Part shown: positions 7,193 to 13,380 of the stretch, piece after piece | Numbering within the stretch: the stretch's first letter is position 1 | Layout: every line of letters begins with the position of its first letter | Origin: Treponema sp. | GTDB taxonomy: Bacteria > Spirochaetota > Spirochaetia > Treponematales > Treponemataceae | Direction: 5' to 3' | Assembly (NCBI GenBank): GCA_016296655.1 | Contig: JAEDIW010000055.1 | Coordinates: 1-14,089, forward strand | DNA length: 14,089 nucleotides | The notes under the pieces: model-generated | The model's database searches: none | What the model saw: the letters and a program-made list of their open reading frames with translations, nothing else | Told to the model about the DNA's origin: nothing | Program-made: the position numbers and the translations under genes

Positions 7193-8068
7193 TTACTGTT
7201 TTGTATATTCATCGCAGTCAAGGTCAAAAATGAATTTGTACTCTGTGTCTGTTGTCATACTGTAAGGCGCTGTTTCCAGTGTGTCAGGAAGCGTTGAAAA
7301 TTTAATTGTGATGTATCCATTTGCTTGGTTTAGTCCATCAACACCATTTAAATCCTTCAAAGTTTTTGTTGCCTTTTCTACAGTGTATGAACCTGCAATT
7401 TCCGCACCAGAGAAAGTTTTTTTTGTTTCATTTAGTTCTATTTTCCAGTCGTCGACATTATCTACTTCTATTATTCCATCATCAAAAACTGCTTTTATTC
7501 TTTCACCATTTTTCTCACAAACGAATTTAGAATATTTAACATCTTTGACATCGGCAAAGTATTTGCCCAAAAGAATCTTGCCATCATCCTTTACGAAATA
7601 GCACATAGAAGTAATTTCTTTAAACATATCATCATCGCCGATCACTTCTTTTGCTTCTTCTTCAGACATCCCCTCTTCTTCAAAAGAGCTGTATATATCA
7701 TCCATTGAAGTCATTTTTTTGCCATCGCTAGTCAAAGAAACAAGATTCAAATAAAGAAGCCCGGTATTTGCATTGTAAGTGTATTTGTATTCCCATATTT
7801 CTGTTTCTGATGATTCTCCTTTTATCTTAACTTCTGTTTCTGTAACAGTGTTGTCTTTAAATTCATAAGTAATTGTCTTAGTTTTTTTTTCATTTGTATA
7901 CTTATAAGATTTTCCGGCAAGAACATTTTCTCCTACAGAAGCTGGCAACAAAACATTTGTGCTGCTAACATCATCATCATCTGAATCACTGCCGTTAGAG
8001 CATGATGCGAATACGAACGCAAATGCAAGAATCATAAGCGCTGTGCAAATTTTTTTTAAAGCTTTCAT
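7193..8068 (-). CDS. Acidic lipoprotein of unknown function
   Basis: The chosen ATG at 8066-8068 has a G6 Shine-Dalgarno six bases upstream (8075-8080) and starts a typical lipoprotein signal, MKALKKICTALM followed by hydrophobic residues and FASC, with Cys23 the likely lipidated residue. Spirochaete lipoboxes are relaxed, and F-A-S-C fits. A longer frame to 8212 exists, but its extra residues come from the promoter and a GC-rich element. The mature part (about 269 residues) opens with an Asp/Ser-rich linker (SNGSDSDDDD) and is rich in Lys, Glu, Thr and aromatic residues in alternating patterns that suggest beta strands. I recognise no domain. It should be membrane-anchored, periplasmic or surface-exposed. 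Its promoter contains a C10 tract, so expression is probably phase-variable, which suits a surface antigen. No terminator separates it from the deacylase frame 36 bp downstream. Confidence 0.8.
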   Translation of the reverse strand: MKALKKICTALMILAFAFVFASCSNGSDSDDDDVSSTNVLLPASVGENVLAGKSYKYTNEKKTKTITYEFKDNTVTETEVKIKGESSETEIWEYKYTYNANTGLLYLNLVSLTSDGKKMTSMDDIYSSFEEEGMSEEEAKEVIGDDDMFKEITSMCYFVKDDGKILLGKYFADVKDVKYSKFVCEKNGERIKAVFDDGIIEVDNVDDWKIELNETKKTFSGAEIAGSYTVEKATKTLKDLNGVDGLNQANGYITIKFSTLPDTLETAPYSMTTDTEYKFIFDLDCDEYTKQ

Positions 8069-8102
8069 AAAAAGCCCCCCTGTAAAAAATAAAGTGTACG
8101 GC

Positions 8103-8130
8103 ATTTTACATCGGGGGGGGGGAATGTCAA
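8103..8130 (-). promoter_or_regulatory. Promoter with C10 tract in its spacer (lipoprotein gene)
   Basis: On the minus strand a perfect TTGACA (8125-8130) is followed after 16 bp by TAAAAT (8103-8108, 5/6). Ten of the 16 spacer bases are an unbroken C run. Transcription would start near 8096, giving a leader of about 28 nt. Gain of one C would make the spacing the optimal 17 bp and loss of one or more would weaken it, so slipped-strand mispairing should tune output. Confidence 0.75.
8113..8122. repeat. Homopolymeric G10/C10 tract
   Basis: Ten consecutive G on the plus strand in an AT-rich background, lying between the -35 and -10 boxes of the lipoprotein promoter. It is the longest G/C homopolymer in the window; the next longest are six bases. 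Confidence 0.95.
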
Positions 8131-8138
8131 GTTTTTGA

Positions 8139-8225
8139 ACCGTCCTTGCGGCACTCAGTACCCTCGGCACTTCCGCTTTGCTACAGTGCTGGCTGCGCCA
8201 TGCCTCCAGCACGGGCTAGTCATGC
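8139..8225 (-). repeat. GC-rich dispersed-repeat-like element B
   Basis: A GC-rich island fills the gap between the lysR stop and the lipoprotein promoter. Read on the minus strand it opens with GCATGACTAGCC (8214-8225), identical to the start of element A at 2605-2724, then has a perfect 7-bp stem (GTGCTGG 8186-8192 with CCAGCAC 8206-8212) and AAGCGG as in element A. Both copies sit directly downstream of a minus-strand gene in the same orientation. The remaining sequence differs between the copies. Confidence 0.5.
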
Positions 8226-8259
8226 CTTTGAAAAAGCGCTGCTACTCTGTAAGAGAAAA

Positions 8260-9144
8260 TCATTTTTTTGAATTTGCGTATGCGCTCAAAAGTTTGAGAA
8301 AACTTTTTGCAACTCCCGGCAGTTCAACATCTTTTCGCCAGATTACGCAAACACCGGAAGTTCGCTCTTCTTCCAGCTCCTTTATGACTATGTCCTTGTC
8401 AGAAACCGAAAGTTTCGTTGATTCGGGAACAATTGCTATGCCAAGATTCTGCTGCACAAGGGCTGCGGCATTTGAAATTGGGGCAAAACTACAGGTGATG
8501 TTTGCCTTGTAGTTTTTTTCCTTGAACCAGTTTTCTATTTCTTTGATTCTCTGGGTTGGAACAATCAGTTCTTCGCCGGAAAGTTCCCTAAGGGAAATTT
8601 TAGGACTGGTTTTCTGCGAAAAAATATGTTCCGGGTTGATGAAAACAATCCAGCGTTCATCTTGCAGATGAATTGAGTTGAATTTTTCTTTTTCAAAAGG
8701 TTCGCGGACAATTGCAATGTCAACAAGGCCTTTTTCAAGCCGTTCCGTTACATCACGGGAATTGCTGGTCCATATATTGTAGCGCACATCAGAAAATTCT
8801 TTTTTAAATGCTGCAATCCATTCTGGAATCTTGCTGGTTCCCAAGGTTTCTATAGCTCCCAGAAAAAGTGTACCTTTTATGCCAGATTCCATTTCACGAA
8901 TCTGGTTCTGTGTTTTTTCTACAAGTTTCAGGATGTGGTCACTCTGCTGCCTTAGGAATTTGCCGGCTTCCGTTATGTGAATCCGCTTTTTTTCACGGAC
9001 AAACAGGGTAACCCCCAGCTCATCTTCCAGTGCCTTTATCTGCCGTGTCAGGTGTGGCTGGGCAACATTCAGTTCCCTTGAAGCCTGCGTAATGTTTTCT
9101 GTTTCTGCAATTTTTAAGAAATTTTTCATTACCCGTAGTTCCAT
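8260..9144 (-). CDS. LysR-type transcriptional regulator
   Basis: The 294-residue product has the standard LTTR plan: an N-terminal winged helix-turn-helix (residues 1-60, MELRVMKNFLKIAETENITQ then AQPHLTRQIKALEDELG), a linker helix at about 60-88, and a periplasmic-binding-protein-like effector domain at about 90-290 (GTLFLGAIETLGTSKIPEWI, DIAIVREPF, and GIAIVPES near 235). The length is normal for the family. The ATG has an AGGGAG Shine-Dalgarno six bases upstream. It is transcribed away from the amino-acid ABC importer across a shared 440-bp region that contains two identical T-N11-A palindromes. The usual LTTR arrangement would make it the regulator of that importer and of itself. The effector is unknown; an amino acid taken up by the transporter is a reasonable guess. 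Control of the downstream minus-strand D-amino-acid genes is also possible. Confidence 0.92.
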   Translation of the reverse strand: MELRVMKNFLKIAETENITQASRELNVAQPHLTRQIKALEDELGVTLFVREKKRIHITEAGKFLRQQSDHILKLVEKTQNQIREMESGIKGTLFLGAIETLGTSKIPEWIAAFKKEFSDVRYNIWTSNSRDVTERLEKGLVDIAIVREPFEKEKFNSIHLQDERWIVFINPEHIFSQKTSPKISLRELSGEELIVPTQRIKEIENWFKEKNYKANITCSFAPISNAAALVQQNLGIAIVPESTKLSVSDKDIVIKELEEERTSGVCVIWRKDVELPGVAKSFLKLLSAYANSKK

Positions 9145-9224
9145 AGTCTGCTCCCTGCGTTTTCTGACGACATAAAATGCCTGTTTTTCTGAAAAATCAG
9201 CCTTTTTTGGCTCTTAATGCCAAA

Positions 9225-9253
9225 AGTGTATTAACTTGCAATCAATACGTCAA
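9225..9253 (-). promoter_or_regulatory. Candidate lysR promoter
   Basis: On the minus strand TTGACG (9248-9253, 5/6) and TACACT (9225-9230, 4/6) are spaced by exactly 17 bp, with a predicted start near 9218 and a leader of about 74 nt to the ATG at 9144. Palindrome 1 is centred about 65 bp upstream of that start. Confidence 0.45.
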
Positions 9254-9275
9254 ATACTTTAAAATATAATATACT

Positions 9276-9290
9276 ATACTAAAAAAGTAT
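9276..9290. promoter_or_regulatory. Candidate LysR-family binding site 1
   Basis: ATACTAAAAAAGTAT is a 15-bp dyad (arms ATACT/AGTAT) that fits the LTTR box T-N11-A. Its centre (9283) lies near -65 of the predicted lysR start, the usual recognition position for autoregulation. An identical copy lies 156 bp to the right. Confidence 0.5.
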
Positions 9291-9431
9291 GAAAGCCGAT
9301 TTCTACGCCGATTTTCTTCTCATTTTCACCCCAAGATTTTGAAAAAAATCCCCTGAAAAATCCTGCATAACATAGAAAGTATTTTTTTATACCAAAAAAA
9401 GCATGAATATAACTTTTTCTGCATATTTTTA

Positions 9432-9446
9432 ATACTAAAAAAGTAT
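9432..9446. promoter_or_regulatory. Candidate LysR-family binding site 2
   Basis: This is an exact second copy of the 15-bp dyad at 9276-9290, centred at about -73 of the predicted importer start (9512). The palindrome ATCAAATATTTGAT (9445-9458) overlaps its right end, so a second factor could compete or cooperate here. Confidence 0.5.
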
Positions 9447-9476
9447 CAAATATTTGATAATAATGCATAAAAGTTA

Positions 9477-9505
9477 TTGACAGTAAAGTTTTTGAAAAAT
9501 ATACT
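9477..9505 (+). promoter_or_regulatory. Sigma-70 promoter of the amino-acid importer operon
   Basis: A perfect TTGACA (9477-9482), a 17-bp spacer and TATACT (9500-9505, 5/6) predict a start near 9512, about 74 nt before the first gene. It is among the best-matching promoters in the window. Confidence 0.7.
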
Positions 9506-9520
9506 GCTGGCATAAATGAC

Positions 9521-9567
9521 AAAGAGGTCAGATGCACGCATAACGTGTTTTCTGGCCTCTTTTTTTT
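9521..9567 (+). terminator. Intrinsic terminator in the importer leader (attenuator?)
   Basis: AAAGAGGTCAGA (9521-9532) pairs with TCTGGCCTCTTT (9551-9562) over 12 positions with one T-G wobble. The loop holds a further CACG/CGTG stem, and T8 (9560-9567) overlaps the end of the 3' arm. It begins only about 9 nt after the predicted start and ends 18 nt before the ATG of the ATPase gene. No plus-strand gene lies upstream, so its natural target is the importer transcript itself or a short leader RNA. A weaker alternative fold (GCAT 9510-9513 with ATGC 9532-9535, TGAC 9517-9520 with GTCA 9527-9530) would hide its 5' arm. Confidence 0.75.
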
Positions 9568-9585
9568 GTTTTTGGGGGTTTTCTA

Positions 9586-10338
9586 ATGGAACAGCAGAAG
9601 GCAATGATTGATTTGCAGCACTTAACTATGAAATACGGTGATTTAACCGTTTTGGACGATATAAGCCTGCAGATTGCAGAAGGCAGCAAAACCGTAATCA
9701 TTGGACCGAGCGGAGCAGGCAAGTCAACGCTGCTGCGTTGCATGAATCTTTTTGAAAAACCGTATTCAGGAACTGTTTCTGTAAACGGACAAATGCTTAC
9801 AGACCAGAAAAACAAGGTGCTTTACAAAGCCAGACAGGATATAGGAATGGTTTTCCAGAGCTTTAATCTGTATGCTCATAAAACTGTCCTTGAAAACCTT
9901 ACTTTTGCACCTATTCTGCTCAAGCATGAGCCTAAAAATGAAGTTGTTGAACGCGCCATGGCAAATCTTGAAAAGGTTGGGCTTGCTTCAAAAACCTCAG
10001 CTTTTCCAAGCCAGTTGAGCGGAGGTCAGCAGCAGCGCGTTGCAATTGCCCGGGCACTGACAATGCGGCCAAAGGTTATTCTGTTCGATGAACCAACTTC
10101 CGCCCTTGACCCTGAAATGATTAGCGAAGTTTTGAAAATCATGGAAGAAGTTGCAAAGGAAAACATAACCATGGTTTTTGTAACACATGAAATGGGCTTT
10201 GCGCGGCACATTGCAGACAGGCTTCTGTTCCTTGAAGGCGGGCACATCATGGAAGATGATACGCCTGAAAATGTAATTGAACATCCGCGCAATGAACGGA
10301 CAAAGCAGTTCTTCGGCAAAATCTTGAAGTCAAACTAG
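9586..10338 (+). CDS. Polar amino-acid ABC importer, ATP-binding protein
   Basis: The 250-residue cytosolic ATPase drives the importer encoded by the next three genes. All ABC motifs are present: Walker A GPSGAGKST (40-48), Q-loop Q91 in MVFQSFNLYAHKT, signature LSGGQQQRVAIARAL (144-158), Walker B VILFDEP with catalytic E169, D-loop SALD, and switch His H201 in VTHEMGFAR. The FNLYAHKTVLENL stretch and the 240-250 residue length are typical of the GlnQ/HisP/GltL polar amino-acid group. The ATG at 9586 has a GGGGG seven bases upstream; Met7 is a possible internal start with poor spacing. It is the first gene of the operon, directly behind the leader terminator, so every downstream gene depends on read-through unless internal promoters exist. 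Confidence 0.93.
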   Translation: MEQQKAMIDLQHLTMKYGDLTVLDDISLQIAEGSKTVIIGPSGAGKSTLLRCMNLFEKPYSGTVSVNGQMLTDQKNKVLYKARQDIGMVFQSFNLYAHKTVLENLTFAPILLKHEPKNEVVERAMANLEKVGLASKTSAFPSQLSGGQQQRVAIARALTMRPKVILFDEPTSALDPEMISEVLKIMEEVAKENITMVFVTHEMGFARHIADRLLFLEGGHIMEDDTPENVIEHPRNERTKQFFGKILKSN

Positions 10339-10426
10339 AATTCTGCAGCTGGCTGCAAACAAATCGGCAAAAAGGATTACGTTTAATCCATAAAAAAATA
10401 AAACGAGAGAGTTTTGGAGGCAAATT

Positions 10427-11206
10427 ATGAAAAAGAGTTTATTAACGGTAATGATGGCAGGACTTATGATTTTTTCTGCAGTTTCAACATTCGCAAAGTC
10501 AAATGAAGTTGACAAAATCAAAAAAAATAAAGTCCTGAAAGTTGGCTGTAAGGAAGATGTTCCAGGTTACGGCTACCTCAATCCTGCTACAAACAAGCAT
10601 GAAGGTCTTGAAATTGAAATCGCAAAAGCCGTTTCAAAGAAAATTCTTGGCAAAGAAAATGTAAAATTTACAGGTGTAACAGCAAAAACAAGAGGTCCTC
10701 TTGTTGATTCTGGCGAAGTTGACATGATTGCAGCAACATTTACTGTAACTGATGAACGCCGCAAATTGTGGGATTTTTCTGAAATCTATATGCAGGATCC
10801 AATTGCAATCATGGTAAAAAAAGCAGCAGGCTTTTCATCATTCAAAGATTTGAACGGAAAAACAGTTGGTGTTTCTCAGGCTGCAACAACCAAAAAGACA
10901 CTTACAGCAGAAGCTGCAAAAGCTGGCATCACTCTGAAATTCAGTGAATATGCAACTTATGCAGAAATAAAGGCTGCACTGGATTCTGGCCGCATCGATG
11001 CATTTTCTGTAGACTCTTCAATTCTTGCAGGTTACATGGAACCTTCTGTAACACTTTTAGGTGAACGCTATTCACCACAGAACTACGGCATTGCCGTAAA
11101 GAAAGGCAACAAAGCTCTGCTTACCGTTATCAATGAAACAATTGCCGAAATGGAAAAATCAGGCGAAATGGCAAAAATCAAGGCAAAATTCAATCTTGAT
11201 AAATAG
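10427..11206 (+). CDS. Periplasmic amino-acid-binding protein, PEB1-like
   Basis: The 259-residue solute-binding protein (SBP_bac_3 family) captures amino acids in the periplasm. It has a clear signal peptide (residues 1-23, cleavage after STFA, no lipobox Cys). The mature protein shows DVPGYGYLNPATNKHEGLEI (44-63) and then VTAKTRGPLVDSGEVDMI (84-101). Next come the T-x-x-x-R stretch ATFTVTDERR (103-112), QAATTKKTL (151-159) and DAFSVDSSIL with D196. The run of VTAKTRGPL, QAATTKK and DAFSVD closely recalls Campylobacter PEB1a, which binds aspartate and glutamate, so acidic amino acids are the best guess for the ligand. A perfect GGAGG (10416-10420) precedes the ATG. A tandem 14-bp duplication (AAATAGCCTGAAAA, 11201-11228) covers the stop codon. 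Confidence 0.92.
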   Translation: MKKSLLTVMMAGLMIFSAVSTFAKSNEVDKIKKNKVLKVGCKEDVPGYGYLNPATNKHEGLEIEIAKAVSKKILGKENVKFTGVTAKTRGPLVDSGEVDMIAATFTVTDERRKLWDFSEIYMQDPIAIMVKKAAGFSSFKDLNGKTVGVSQAATTKKTLTAEAAKAGITLKFSEYATYAEIKAALDSGRIDAFSVDSSILAGYMEPSVTLLGERYSPQNYGIAVKKGNKALLTVINETIAEMEKSGEMAKIKAKFNLDK

Positions 11207-11227
11207 CCTGAAAAAAATAGCCTGAAA

Positions 11228-11287
11228 AATAATGTTTTGACGGGGGATTTTTCCAAACAGTCAAAAATCTCTTTGAAAGACATTATT
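11228..11287 (+). other. Structured intergenic RNA after the binding-protein gene
   Basis: AATAATGT (11228-11235) and ACATTATT (11280-11287) are perfect inverted repeats. Inside, TTTTGAC (11235-11241) pairs with GTCAAAA (11260-11266), or alternatively GATTTTT (11246-11252) with AAAAATC (11263-11269). Together they could form a long imperfect stem in the mRNA between the binding-protein and permease genes. Confidence 0.4.
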
Positions 11288-11340
11288 TTCAGCAGACTTT
11301 TCAGCTGATTTTTGAGCTAAAAAAGTAGAGAGTTTATCAG

Positions 11341-11370
11341 GCTGCTGTTTCACTTTGCTGAAGCAGCAGC
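11341..11370 (+). other. 12-bp hairpin before the first permease gene
   Basis: GCTGCTGTTTCA (11341-11352) pairs with TGAAGCAGCAGC (11359-11370) with one G-U pair and a six-base loop. No T tract follows, so it is not a typical terminator. Hairpins at this place in importer operons often protect the upstream binding-protein message from 3' decay, giving more binding protein than permease; that role is inferred here. Confidence 0.6.
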
Positions 11371-11393
11371 TGTTCACAGACGGGGTTAATTTT

Positions 11394-12053
11394 ATGTTCA
11401 ATATGGCAAGGTGGTCAATTTTATTAGCTGACTGGCAGGTTTTTGCAGAAGGTTTTGCAATTACAATTGCCATTTCTTTTGTCAGCCTTTTAGGAACACT
11501 TTTTATCAGTCTGATTGTGGGATTGATTCGTTGTTCCCAGAATCGGACAGCTAAATCAGTTTGTCTTGCGTACATCAACTTTTTTCAGAATACACCACTT
11601 TTGGTGCAGCTGCTTTTTATGTACAACGTTCTGCCCAGACTCAACATTATGCTCAGCCCGTTTGCCTGCGGTTGCCTTGGGCTGGCACTTTACACAGGAG
11701 CTTTTGGCGCAAGCGTTGTAGAAGCTGCAGTCAAGGCAATTCCAAAAGGACAGACAGAAGCCGCCTTAAGTCAGGGCATGAGTTATCTTCAGGCACTGTT
11801 TTTGATAGTAATTCCGCAGGCAGTAAAAATTGCAATTCCGCCAATGACAAATCAGTGTGTAAATATGATAAAAAATTCGGCCACTCTTACCGTTGTTACA
11901 GCCGGCGAACTAATGTATCGGGCTGACGGTTGGGCAGCTGAATACGGATGCTACACGCAATCTTTCTTTGTTTCGGCAATTTTATATTTGATTCTTTGTC
12001 TGCCACTTTCAAAATGGTCAGAATATCTTGAAAAAAAGGTGGTTAGAGCATGA
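11394..12053 (+). CDS. Polar amino-acid ABC importer permease 1
   Basis: The 219-residue inner-membrane permease belongs to the HisM/GltJ-type family. It has about five hydrophobic segments, INFFQNTPLLVQLLF (61-75, the family's RGTPxLVQ region) and the cytoplasmic EAA loop VEAAVKAIPKGQTEAALSQG (109-128) followed by the VIPQAVK turn that contacts the ATPase. I chose the ATG at 11394, because an earlier TTG at 11355 lies inside the hairpin at 11341-11370 and would add 13 residues unlike the family. A second ATG nine bases later is also possible. The ribosome-binding site is weak (GGGG at 11382-11385, about eight bases away), which together with the hairpin suggests lower translation than the binding protein. 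Its TGA overlaps the next start by four bases. Confidence 0.9.
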   Translation: MFNMARWSILLADWQVFAEGFAITIAISFVSLLGTLFISLIVGLIRCSQNRTAKSVCLAYINFFQNTPLLVQLLFMYNVLPRLNIMLSPFACGCLGLALYTGAFGASVVEAAVKAIPKGQTEAALSQGMSYLQALFLIVIPQAVKIAIPPMTNQCVNMIKNSATLTVVTAGELMYRADGWAAEYGCYTQSFFVSAILYLILCLPLSKWSEYLEKKVVRA

Positions 12054-12694
12054 ACATGAGCGATGAATTTTTTTCAGTAGTAACGGCCATTTTTCTTTTG
12101 CGAGGCTTTGGAATTACGCTTTTGATAGCAGTGTTTACAATATTTTTCAGCTTTTTGATAGGTTCAATCCTCGGAGTTGCAAAATTTCAGGGCAAAGGAA
12201 TCGCCGCAAAAGTTTCTTCTATATATATTGATATTTCCAGAAACCTTCCGCTGATTCTTATGATTATAGCATTCAGGTTTACACTGCCTTTACCAACTAT
12301 AGCAAGTTCAGTCGTAGCACTTACATTCTTGAACTGTTCACTTGTTGCAGAAATTCTGCGCGGCGGCATGCAGGCCATTTCAAAAGGACAGTGGGAAGCC
12401 GCCTATTCCCAGGGATTCAGCTATACAGGCACTTTGATTCATGTTGTAATTCCTCAGGCAGTAAAAAGAATCCGCAAACCACTTATGGGGCAGTTTATTA
12501 CAATAATCAAGGACACTTCGCTGTGTGCCGTAGTTGCCGTACATGAACTCATGTACTCAGGACAAATCATTATGGGCAGGTATTCAAAATCATCCTATAT
12601 AATCGGCTTGTATGCACTCATTGCGCTGGCATATTTTGGCGTAAACACGCTTTTGCTTGCAATTTCCAAACGCCTTATCCGCGACATAAAATAA
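12050..12694 (+). CDS. Polar amino-acid ABC importer permease 2
   Basis: The 214-residue partner permease should form the membrane heterodimer with the preceding product. It shows the same plan: an N-terminal helix LRGFGITLLIAVFTIFFSFL (17-36), ISRNLPLILMI in the TPLLVQ position (62-72), and the EAA loop VAEILRGGMQAISKGQWEAA (99-118) ending in SQGFSY and VIPQAVKRIRKPLMGQ. The ATG overlaps the previous stop as ATGA, which points to translational coupling, and GGTGG lies about eight bases upstream. Met3 is an alternative start. The two-permease organisation matches the aspartate/glutamate (PEB1 or GltIJKL) importers. Nothing in the sequence looks damaged. Confidence 0.92.
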   Translation: MNMSDEFFSVVTAIFLLRGFGITLLIAVFTIFFSFLIGSILGVAKFQGKGIAAKVSSIYIDISRNLPLILMIIAFRFTLPLPTIASSVVALTFLNCSLVAEILRGGMQAISKGQWEAAYSQGFSYTGTLIHVVIPQAVKRIRKPLMGQFITIIKDTSLCAVVAVHELMYSGQIIMGRYSKSSYIIGLYALIALAYFGVNTLLLAISKRLIRDIK

Positions 12695-12710
12695 ACTTGA
12701 GGTTTGAAAA

Positions 12711-13331
12711 ATGAAAAGATTTGTTATTACTATTGGACGAGAATTCGGCTGTAATGCCAGTGAAGTCGGAAGAGAACTTGCTGCTAGGCTTGGCGTAAAA
12801 TTCTATGAAAAGGAACTTGTTGTAAGGGCTGCCGCCGTTGCAGGAATTGACGAAGATTCAATTTCAAACCCAGACAGAAAAGTAAAACGCAACGACATTA
12901 CGCACCTCATGCAATACTTTATAAATGAATTCGGCTATGGAATTACAAGTTCCTATTTTTCAGAAAAAGCCATTGGCGCACAGGCCTATGTTATCCGTCA
13001 GATTGCAAATACAGAAAGTTGTGTAATGTTTGGACGCTGTGCAGACTATTTCCTGTCAGAATTCGGCAATACGCTGAACGTATTTTTGTATGCACCACTT
13101 GAGTTCAGAATCAGGCACGTTCACGAAGCCTACAAACTCACACAGATTGATGCCGAAAAACTGATAAAAAAAATTGACAAAAAGCGTCATGACTATTACA
13201 AAACCGTAACCGGCAAAAACCGTGGAGACCGCCATGGACGCAACCTCATGATTGACATGCAGATGTTCAGTGTGGAAGATGCCGTAGACTTAATTTACCG
13301 CGCCGCCCAAAAACGCTTTGGCATCGACTGA
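12711..13331 (+). CDS. Cytidylate-kinase-like protein
   Basis: The 206-residue product resembles the cytidylate-kinase-like family (P-loop NMP-kinase relatives often found beside transporters). It opens with FVITIGREFGCNASEVGREL (4-23), then GVKFYEKELV, CVMFGRCADYFL in the middle, and a C-terminal YYKTVTGKNRGDRHGRNLMI that matches the family's YYxxxTGxxWGD pattern. The P-loop is unusual: where relatives read GSGGREIG, this protein has GCNASEVG, so nucleotide binding may be altered. The substrate is not known, and CMP phosphorylation should not be assumed. The ATG has GAGG about eight bases upstream. The gene is only 16 bp behind permease 2, so it is probably the last gene of the importer operon. 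Confidence 0.8.
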   Translation: MKRFVITIGREFGCNASEVGRELAARLGVKFYEKELVVRAAAVAGIDEDSISNPDRKVKRNDITHLMQYFINEFGYGITSSYFSEKAIGAQAYVIRQIANTESCVMFGRCADYFLSEFGNTLNVFLYAPLEFRIRHVHEAYKLTQIDAEKLIKKIDKKRHDYYKTVTGKNRGDRHGRNLMIDMQMFSVEDAVDLIYRAAQKRFGID

Positions 13332-13355
13332 CTCGTCATTTAAAAACTCATAAAA

Positions 13356-13375
13356 AGGGGAAAAGCCTTTCCCCT
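13356..13375 (-). terminator. Perfect 8-bp hairpin; terminator-like on the minus strand
   Basis: AGGGGAAA (13356-13363) and TTTCCCCT (13368-13375) form a perfect stem with a four-base loop. On the minus strand it runs into T5, as in an intrinsic terminator. On the plus strand it is followed by TGGGTTC, so it is a poor terminator for the importer operon although it lies 24 bp after its last gene. Confidence 0.45.
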
Positions 13376-13380
13376 GGGTT

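Larger units (their letters stand above)
9145..9585. other. Divergent regulatory region lysR / ABC importer
   Basis: This 441-bp stretch is very A/T-rich and holds no convincing gene. An 87-codon minus-strand frame inside it has no coding character. From left to right it contains the lysR promoter, palindrome 1 (9276-9290), GTAT-T6-ATAC (9379-9392), palindrome 2 (9432-9446), an overlapping perfect palindrome ATCAAATATTTGAT (9445-9458), the importer promoter and a leader terminator. Confidence 0.8.

Noticed and set aside
8069..8212. Extension of the lipoprotein frame to 8212 (339 residues)
   Set aside because: The extra residues come from the promoter, the C10 tract and the GC-rich element. 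The ATG at 8068 has a strong G6 ribosome-binding site and begins a proper lipoprotein signal.
9274..9537. 87-codon minus-strand frame in the divergent region
   Set aside because: It overlaps the predicted operators, promoter and terminator, has no ribosome-binding site and no recognisable protein pattern.
11355..11393. TTG start of permease 1 at 11355
   Set aside because: It lies inside a hairpin, has no ribosome-binding site and adds residues unlike the family; the ATG at 11394 fits the usual N-terminus.
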